A DNA stretch of 10,516 nt from UBA4717 sp045577925 (GTDB lineage: Bacteria > Bacillota > Clostridia > Oscillospirales > CAG-272), in NCBI GenBank assembly GCA_045577925.1, contig JAZNJH010000038.1, positions 1-10,516 of the forward strand. Direction: 5' to 3'. The position numbers were made by a program, and so were the translations under genes. The notes beneath the pieces are model-generated. The model saw only the letters and a program-made list of their open reading frames with translations. It searched no databases and was not told where the DNA came from. This document shows positions 5,533 through 10,516 of this stretch, piece by piece (position 1 is the first letter of the stretch; each line of letters opens with the position of its first letter).

Positions 5533-7420
5533 TAATAAAAATCAGAATACTCCCATAATAAATATGAGACCGGGTGGACCCGGTGGTCACGGTCCCGGAG
5601 GACCGGGCCGCGGAGGACCGATGGCAGGCAGGGTCGGTTCAGAAAAGCCGAAAAACGCTAAGGCCACGATCGGCAGAATAATCAAATATATCGGTAAGAG
5701 CAAATATATGGTGCTTGCCCTGCTGGTGATGGTTATATTAACGGCGGCAGTTAACCTTGCAGGACCGACACTTCAGGCTAATGCAATTGATGCTATTACG
5801 ATAGATCTTGAGCATAACAAGCTTCATGTTGATTTTGAAGCGCTTTTTCATACGCTGATTATAATGGGTGTGCTCTACCTTATAGCATCAGGGGCAACAA
5901 TGCTTCAGGGAGTGCTTGCTTCGAAACTTTCACAAAGTACTGTGCACAATATGCGAAATGAGCTGTTCTGTAAAATATCTTATCTTCCGATAAAATATAC
6001 CGATACACATAAGCACGGCGATATAATGAGCCGTATGACCAACGACGTTGAAAACATCTCCAATACGGTTTCACAGTCGATAGCTTCGCTTTTTTCAAGC
6101 GTCATAACCGTTATCGGTGCGTTCGTGCTTATGATTTCTTACAGTCCGATACTTACCCTTGTTGCAATGGTGTCTATCCCACTTACGATATTTGCTTCAA
6201 ATTTGCTTGTTAAGCATATGAGAAAGTATTTCTCGGCTCAATCAAGACTGCTTGGAGCACTTAACGGACACATTGAGGAGATGGTAACCGGCTATAAGAC
6301 CGTTATGGCATTCGGTAAAGAACAGAGTGCAATAGACGGCTTTAACGTTCTTGCTCAGGATTACAGGAAGATCTCAATAAAAGCAAATATATGGGGATCG
6401 ATAATGGGTCCGGTTATGAATATCATAGGCAACTTTTCATATCTGCTTCTCGCGGCTGTCGGCGGTTATATGATAGCCGTTCAGGATCCAAACGGTGCAA
6501 ACGTGCTGACTATCGGTGCTATACAGGCAGTACTTGGATATTCAAAGCAGTTCACAAGACCGATAAATGAAATTGCCAATCAGTACTCGTCAATACTGAC
6601 GGCAATGGCAGGTGCTGAACGTGTTTTCGAGATACTTGATAACGAAAATGAAGTTGATAAGGGAACAACTAAGCTTGATGTCAAGGGTGATATATCGTTT
6701 AAGAATATTCACTTTTCATATGTTCCGGGCGAAAGCGTCCTTCGCGATTTTGATCTTGAAGTAAAGAGCGGTCAGAAGATTGCCATAGTGGGCGCAACGG
6801 GAAGCGGAAAGACAACCATTGTTAATTTGCTGACTCGTTTTTACGAGATAGATTCGGGCGAGATACTTCTTGACGGCGTTAATATAAACGATATACCAAA
6901 AAAGGATCTTCGTGAGGCGATTGCCATAGTGCTTCAGGATACCGTGCTTTTTGCTGATACCATTGACTCTAATATAAGATACGGAAAGCTTGAAGCAAGT
7001 GAAGAGGAAATAAAGGCGGCGGCTCACTGTGCCCGTGCGGACGTGTTCATTGAGCGTCTGCCCGAAGCATATAAGACAGTGCTTGTGGGATCAGGAAGCA
7101 ATCTCAGCGTTGGTCAGAGACAGCTTTTATCAATAGCGCGTGCAGTTTTGGCTGATCCGAAGATACTTATACTCGACGAAGCTACCTCGAGCGTTGACAC
7201 GCAAACAGAAATGAACATCCAGTCGGCGATGGTGGCTCTTATGAAGGGCAGAACGAGCCTTATTATAGCACACCGACTTTCTACGATAAGAGACGCAGAT
7301 AAAATAATAGTTCTTGACGGTGGAAAGATAGCCGAGGCAGGAAGCCACGAGGAGCTGATAGAGCGCGGCGGAGCGTACTTCAGACTTTATCAGAGTCAGT
7401 TTGCAGGTATAGCAACCTGA
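5525..7420 (+). CDS. ABC exporter half-transporter with consensus catalytic residues (subunit 2)
   Basis: This 631-residue partner has a membrane domain (about 60-365) and an ATPase domain (about 385-625). Motifs are Walker A G-A-T-G-S-G-K-T (423-430), Q-loop Gln471, Walker B I-L-I-L-D-E with catalytic Glu552, D-loop S-S-V-D (555-558) and switch His583 in I-A-H-R. Its signature is L-S-V-G-Q (527-531) instead of L-S-G-G-Q. In the dimer this altered signature would face the Asp496/Gln527 site of subunit 1 and form the degenerate site. Its own Walker motifs pair with the normal signature of subunit 1 to form the active site. Before the first helix is a tail of about 50 residues with a Gly/Pro-rich, Arg- and His-containing block (16-32), seen in related clostridial exporters. 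The lengths and complementary motif changes make the pairing firm. Substrate unknown. Confidence 0.93.
   Translation: MADNKNQNTPIINMRPGGPGGHGPGGPGRGGPMAGRVGSEKPKNAKATIGRIIKYIGKSKYMVLALLVMVILTAAVNLAGPTLQANAIDAITIDLEHNKLHVDFEALFHTLIIMGVLYLIASGATMLQGVLASKLSQSTVHNMRNELFCKISYLPIKYTDTHKHGDIMSRMTNDVENISNTVSQSIASLFSSVITVIGAFVLMISYSPILTLVAMVSIPLTIFASNLLVKHMRKYFSAQSRLLGALNGHIEEMVTGYKTVMAFGKEQSAIDGFNVLAQDYRKISIKANIWGSIMGPVMNIIGNFSYLLLAAVGGYMIAVQDPNGANVLTIGAIQAVLGYSKQFTRPINEIANQYSSILTAMAGAERVFEILDNENEVDKGTTKLDVKGDISFKNIHFSYVPGESVLRDFDLEVKSGQKIAIVGATGSGKTTIVNLLTRFYEIDSGEILLDGVNINDIPKKDLREAIAIVLQDTVLFADTIDSNIRYGKLEASEEEIKAAAHCARADVFIERLPEAYKTVLVGSGSNLSVGQRQLLSIARAVLADPKILILDEATSSVDTQTEMNIQSAMVALMKGRTSLIIAHRLSTIRDADKIIVLDGGKIAEAGSHEELIERGGAYFRLYQSQFAGIAT
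5567..5620 (+). repeat. Low-complexity Gly/Pro-rich coding repeat
   Basis: GGNCC-rich units repeat imperfectly and encode R-P-G-G-P-G-G-H-G-P and similar runs near the N-terminus of ABC subunit 2. The block is much richer in GC than the rest of the window and could vary in length by slippage. Confidence 0.6.
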
Positions 7421-7436
7421 CAAAAGAGAGGACGAT

Positions 7437-7685
7437 ATGGAAAATCTTTACGAGAAGCTTATGAAGCTTGATGACTCTGAAATAGAGCGCATAGAGAGAG
7501 AAGAAGTGAAGCTTTTAGAAACTATATGTGCCAGAAAGCTTCATGAATTTGATAACGTTGCAATCTCACAAAGAGGAGAGCTTTATGCTCTGGAAGATTT
7601 ACCAAGTGGTGCGGACATAATAAAAAACGGCAACGTTTTTATGAAGGCGCAAAAAGATTTCAAATACGGTGAAAAGATAAAATAA
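7437..7685 (+). CDS. Small protein of unknown function, third gene of the exporter operon
   Basis: I do not recognise this 82-residue protein. It begins 16 bases after ABC subunit 2 with GAGAGG 5 bases before ATG, and it ends just before the operon terminator, so it is very probably translated with the exporter. The first 35 residues are charged and should form an amphipathic, possibly coiled helix (M-E-N-L-Y-E-K-L-M-K-L, then E-I-E-R-I-E-R-E-E). The rest is a mixed segment with R-G-E-L-Y-A-L-E-D-L-P and a basic end. There is no signal peptide, membrane helix or metal motif; the single Cys is at position 31. Possible roles are an accessory or regulatory subunit of the transporter or an unrelated cytoplasmic protein; nothing in the sequence chooses between them. 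The coding call is supported by the ribosome site, position and terminator. Confidence 0.7.
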   Translation: MENLYEKLMKLDDSEIERIEREEVKLLETICARKLHEFDNVAISQRGELYALEDLPSGADIIKNGNVFMKAQKDFKYGEKIK

Positions 7686-7725
7686 TAAAAAAGCACGTCG
7701 GAACATTGTCCCGACGTGCTTTTTT
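7686..7725. terminator. Bidirectional intrinsic terminator
   Basis: An 11-bp perfect stem, AAGCACGTCGG / CCGACGTGCTT (7691-7701 and 7711-7721), has a 9-base loop, an A-run on the left and a T-run on the right. It can stop the exporter operon on the plus strand and the lipoprotein gene, which ends at 7730, on the minus strand. Confidence 0.9.
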
Positions 7726-7729
7726 ACCC

Positions 7730-8122
7730 TCATGATATAGACACTTCGACTATTATAGCATCTTCAGGCTTGAAATAATCATTTGTGTTACTGCTAAGTC
7801 CGCTTGCCTTCCATGCCTCGTCAAACGTTATATCGTTACGGTTGCTAAGTATGACGTATGTGTTATCTTTAACGGCACTGTGGAGCCTGCCGCTTATCAC
7901 AAGCTTGTATTTATAAATATGGCCCTCGGTTTTCCAAGTTCCGTCGCTGAGTTCATAATAAGTTTTTCTTATAATAGATTCGCTGTCAATAAGTTGGTTT
8001 ATTTGATCTGTCGGTGTTTTTTCATAGGTGTTCACTATATAGGGCGACGATCTAAGTTTTGCGCAAGATACCACACCTGATATAAGAATGATTAGCAAAA
8101 CTATGATGACATATTTTTTCAT
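7730..8122 (-). CDS. Small predicted lipoprotein of unknown function
   Basis: The 130-residue product starts with M-K-K, a hydrophobic stretch (4-18) and a lipobox-like V-V-S-C, so signal peptidase II cleavage before Cys20 and lipid anchoring on the outer face of the membrane are predicted. The mature part is about 110 residues. It contains a Y-E-L-S-D-G-T-W-K-T-E-G-H-I-Y-K-Y-K-L-V-I-S-G-R stretch (56-79), which looks like successive beta strands, and an acidic C-terminal segment. Apart from the lipobox Cys there is no Cys, and no enzyme motif is seen. I do not recognise a named family. GGAGG lies 7 bases before the ATG. It is the last gene of the minus-strand run, 31 bases after the lipid kinase, and ends at the bidirectional terminator. 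The coding and lipoprotein calls are good; the function is open. Confidence 0.82.
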   Translation of the reverse strand: MKKYVIIVLLIILISGVVSCAKLRSSPYIVNTYEKTPTDQINQLIDSESIIRKTYYELSDGTWKTEGHIYKYKLVISGRLHSAVKDNTYVILSNRNDITFDEAWKASGLSSNTNDYFKPEDAIIVEVSIS

Positions 8123-8153
8123 ACTTAATCCTCCGCGTGAGAATTATATAAAT

Positions 8154-9122
8154 TTATTTAACAAGTGCCGGGTGCTTTGCAGGAGAGATAATAGAGTCAC
8201 GCGGTACTATGAAGTGAAGAGCCTCTTTAAGGTTTTCTATCGTTGCATCTGAAAGGTCCATTAGCTCTCCGTCTACCAATACGAAGAAGCCGTCGGGAGC
8301 TTCGATTTTTACAGTTTTTGCACGTCTGTAAGTTACAATGTCGTCAAAATCGTGTGTATCAAGATGTGTTCCGTTCTGATAATGGGGAAGCACCTTTAAA
8401 AATCTCGGTAAGCTCACGGGAGCAACAAGGCATACTTCCATAAGTCCGTCGGTGTTATCGCTTTTTGGAGAACAGTTAAATCCGCCACCAACGTACGAGC
8501 CGTTTCCGAGCGTGCAGAGCAAGAATATACCGTTTGGATTAAGCAGTTCTCCGTCAGCATAAACCTTGCATTTGTTTTTCATTGCTGTAAATATTGCAGT
8601 GGCTATTCCCGTGTAATAAGAGTTTTTTTTGCCAAGTACGGGAACTCTGCGAACCTTTTCCATAGTTTTAACAACTGCCGTATCAAAACCAAAATTACAT
8701 ATGTTTATTGAATATCTGTCGCCTGCTTTCATTACGTCAACATCACGCACACTACCCTCAAAAATCCCCGTAATGTCAAGAAAGGGCTTTGCACCGCCGT
8801 AATATTTTACGTAGTCGTTTCCGCTTCCGCATGGGTATACGGTAACGTAAGCATTATCATGCCCGATCGCGCCGCTTACAACTTCTGCGAGAGTACCGTC
8901 TCCTCCGCATGCCACAAAGCAAACGTCCTCGCTTGTAGTTTCAAGATAGGCCTCAACAAAGCTTGTTGCGTTTTGCGGAGAGGCGGTAATATAAAAATCG
9001 TAGTCGTAATTTATACCCGTTCTCTCACTTGATTTTATTGCTGCTGCAGCAACTGCTTCGCGGATAGTTTGCTCGGAGTTTTTTGCGCCTGCTTTGGGAT
9101 TTATTATAAATATATACTTCAT
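8154..9122 (-). CDS. Diacylglycerol kinase-family lipid kinase (YegS/DgkB-like)
   Basis: This 322-residue soluble enzyme belongs to the DAGK catalytic family. Members use ATP to phosphorylate diacylglycerol or a related lipid at the inner face of the membrane, returning it to phosphatidic acid. Landmarks are the N-P-K-A-G start (8-12), the nucleotide-binding G-G-D-G-T (73-77), G-S-G-N-D (99-103), N-x-G-F-D (143-147), F-N-C-S-P-K-S-D-N-T-D-G-L-M-E-V (215-230) with metal-site acidic residues, and V-D-G-E (283-286). The length matches DgkB. The exact lipid cannot be fixed: in Gram-positives, diacylglycerol left over from lipoteichoic acid synthesis is a common substrate, and other YegS-like members differ. 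AAGGA lies 9 bases ahead of the ATG. It sits 29 bases after the SLH protein gene and is followed by a lipoprotein gene, so the three are probably co-transcribed. Confidence 0.9.
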   Translation of the reverse strand: MKYIFIINPKAGAKNSEQTIREAVAAAAIKSSERTGINYDYDFYITASPQNATSFVEAYLETTSEDVCFVACGGDGTLAEVVSGAIGHDNAYVTVYPCGSGNDYVKYYGGAKPFLDITGIFEGSVRDVDVMKAGDRYSINICNFGFDTAVVKTMEKVRRVPVLGKKNSYYTGIATAIFTAMKNKCKVYADGELLNPNGIFLLCTLGNGSYVGGGFNCSPKSDNTDGLMEVCLVAPVSLPRFLKVLPHYQNGTHLDTHDFDDIVTYRRAKTVKIEAPDGFFVLVDGELMDLSDATIENLKEALHFIVPRDSIISPAKHPALVK

Positions 9123-9151
9123 AGCTTGCCGTCCTTGTGTGATGTATTGAT

Positions 9152-10516
9152 TTAGCTTGAATAATTCATGTAGCGGAGAATAACGGTTGCCGCCTCTGCA
9201 CGTGTTACGTTTTGCAGGGGCTTTAGCGTGTTGTCGTTATATCCCGTTATAATTCCCGCTTCAAGAGTGAGAAGCACGTTATCGTATGCCCAGGGTGCAA
9301 TATCGCCTGAGTCTGAGAACTGTGGCATTATATACGAAGATGCGATATCTTCCTCTATAATCTCATCTATGATAAATTCTTCAGCAGTTACCTCTTCGAG
9401 TGTATCTATAAGCTCTTGTTCTGTCTGTGCTTTGATAATATTTCCTATTACCTGCATTATCTCCTGACGTGTGATTTTTCCCTCAGGGTCAAAGCAAAGG
9501 CTGCCGTCAGACATGGATTTTCCGTTCATTATTCCGTTTCTGCTGACAGCTCGTACATATGGTTCTGCCCAAGAGGCTATCTTATCACTGTCGGCAAAAT
9601 TAAGCTCTTGTGTGTAATCTCCTACGTTATATCCAAGACTTTTAGATATCATTACAGCAAATTCAGCGCGTGAGAGATTTCTGTCGGGCGCAAAACGCAG
9701 CTTTCCGCCATATTCCTCTCCGCCTATAATGCCGCTATGGTAAAGGGTATTGATGCTCGGACGTGCCCAGTGTGTATGAGTGTCGTAGAAAACCGTCTCG
9801 GTATCAGTAAAGCTAATTTGAGCTTTTGCTATATCAAACTCTCCTGATTTTCCTGCATTTGTATCTTCGCTGATGCTGATAATTTCTCTGAGAGTAGAAT
9901 ACTTGCCGCCAAGCTCGGCTCTATAATGATAGACACCGTTATTATCGGGCTCGCTAACCTGCTTTATGTATTCTAAGGTATGTTCATTACCTTCAAAATC
10001 AACAACTTTTGCATAAAGTGAAAGCTCAGAGTCGTCAGCATATATATCAAGGCTTAAAGCATTATCAAGCGGCAGACCCGACTCATAAACAATGTCACTT
10101 TGACTGACAGTCAGAGGCTGTTCTTCAGAATCTCCTGCTCCTATGCCTTCAAAATCGGCATCGTCTGTATTGACCTCGGTTATTTCATCTGATACTGAAC
10201 TCAAAGAATCTGTGAAATCGTAATGTATAGTTTCGTTTTCTATAACAGTTATATATGGATCACCAACAACAATAAGTGTTTGCGATACAGGAATAGAGTC
10301 GAGCGAAACAGTAAGCCATATGCTGCCGTTTGCTTCATCGTACGGTATGAATTCACCATCTGTGGAAATATAGCCAAGCACAGAATCTGCATACTTATCT
10401 TCATCGCCCGTGTAAACTCCCTCAGAGTGTATTTCGTACTCTGATAGAGTGTATGTAAGGTGTTCGGGACGCGCAGGAACGGGCTTGTTCATATAATATG
10501 CTTCAAATTCAATGGG
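9152..10516 (-). CDS. S-layer homology (SLH) domain surface protein, 5' end outside window
   Basis: The frame is open to the right window edge, so this is the C-terminal 454 residues of a larger exported protein. The ATG at 10492 has no ribosome site and the frame continues before it (P-I-E-F-E-A-Y-Y), so it is internal. Numbering from that Met, residues 1-235 are acidic, rich in Ser, Thr and Asp, and beta-like. They include a repeated-looking D-x-E-L-S-L-Y-A-K-V-V-D module and no catalytic motif. Three SLH modules follow at about 237-288, 299-354 and 391-446, with S-R-A-E, T-R-Q-E and T-R-A-E as the cell-wall-binding motifs. An acidic linker (355-390) separates modules 2 and 3. SLH triplets fix proteins to pyruvylated secondary cell-wall polymers, so it sits on the cell surface. 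Role of the outer part unknown. Confidence 0.9.
   Translation of the reverse strand, partial: PIEFEAYYMNKPVPARPEHLTYTLSEYEIHSEGVYTGDEDKYADSVLGYISTDGEFIPYDEANGSIWLTVSLDSIPVSQTLIVVGDPYITVIENETIHYDFTDSLSSVSDEITEVNTDDADFEGIGAGDSEEQPLTVSQSDIVYESGLPLDNALSLDIYADDSELSLYAKVVDFEGNEHTLEYIKQVSEPDNNGVYHYRAELGGKYSTLREIISISEDTNAGKSGEFDIAKAQISFTDTETVFYDTHTHWARPSINTLYHSGIIGGEEYGGKLRFAPDRNLSRAEFAVMISKSLGYNVGDYTQELNFADSDKIASWAEPYVRAVSRNGIMNGKSMSDGSLCFDPEGKITRQEIMQVIGNIIKAQTEQELIDTLEEVTAEEFIIDEIIEEDIASSYIMPQFSDSGDIAPWAYDNVLLTLEAGIITGYNDNTLKPLQNVTRAEAATVILRYMNYSS

Noticed and set aside
6716..7027. Open frame on the minus strand inside ABC subunit 2
   Set aside because: It overlaps the conserved ATPase domain in antisense and has no independent support.
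10490..10492. ATG taken as the start of the SLH protein
   Set aside because: The frame continues open to the window edge, there is no ribosome site and no signal peptide follows, so the real start lies outside.
1..10516. CRISPR array, tRNA, rRNA, phage or defence system
   Set aside because: No spaced direct repeats, no tRNA-like cloverleaf noticed, and every gene-sized frame is explained by the families listed or by the two small unknown proteins.

Overview
The window looks like chromosomal DNA of a low-to-medium GC Gram-positive anaerobe, most likely a Clostridia member. The basis is the AGGAGG-type ribosome sites, the FakA/FakB (YloV/DegV) pair, a heterodimeric ABC exporter of the BmrCD/TM287-288 type, a Bacillota-style lipoprotein signal, and an S-layer-homology (SLH) protein. 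I cannot name the species from the sequence.

Layout. (a) 1-248, plus strand: the 3' end of an IS30-family transposase, cut by the left window edge. Its element ends only a few bases from the next gene. (b) 2885-264, minus strand: a two-gene unit, a DegV/FakB fatty-acid-binding protein followed by FakA, a DhaL-type fatty acid kinase. Together these phosphorylate exogenous fatty acids to acyl-phosphate for phospholipid synthesis. A small hairpin lies between the two genes. (c) 2886-3083: a divergent control region. The best minus-strand promoter (for fakB-fakA) and a weaker plus-strand promoter (for a TetR regulator) share a palindrome made of two abutting -10 boxes. (d) 3084-3668, plus strand: the TetR regulator, closed by an intrinsic terminator. 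(e) 3728-7725, plus strand: a consensus-like promoter, two ABC half-transporters with an 8-base overlap, an 82-residue protein of unknown function, and a strong bidirectional terminator. (f) 10516-7730, minus strand: a three-gene run of an SLH-domain surface protein (5' end outside the window), a YegS/DgkB-type diacylglycerol kinase-like lipid kinase, and a small lipoprotein of unknown function.

How the genes may work together. The first ABC subunit has Asp for the catalytic Glu and Gln for the switch His, and the second has an altered signature motif. This is the classic one-degenerate-site heterodimer. The TetR gene just upstream is the obvious candidate regulator of the exporter, and may also act on fakB-fakA through the shared control region. 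Most of the recognisable functions concern the envelope: fatty-acid activation, lipid kinase, membrane export and surface anchoring. That theme is an inference from gene content only.

Novelty. I see no CRISPR array, tRNA, rRNA, phage genes or clear defence system. The genes mostly belong to known families. The least explained parts are the two small proteins (7437-7685 and 7730-8122), the overlapping divergent promoters, and the IS30 insertion against the fakA stop codon.
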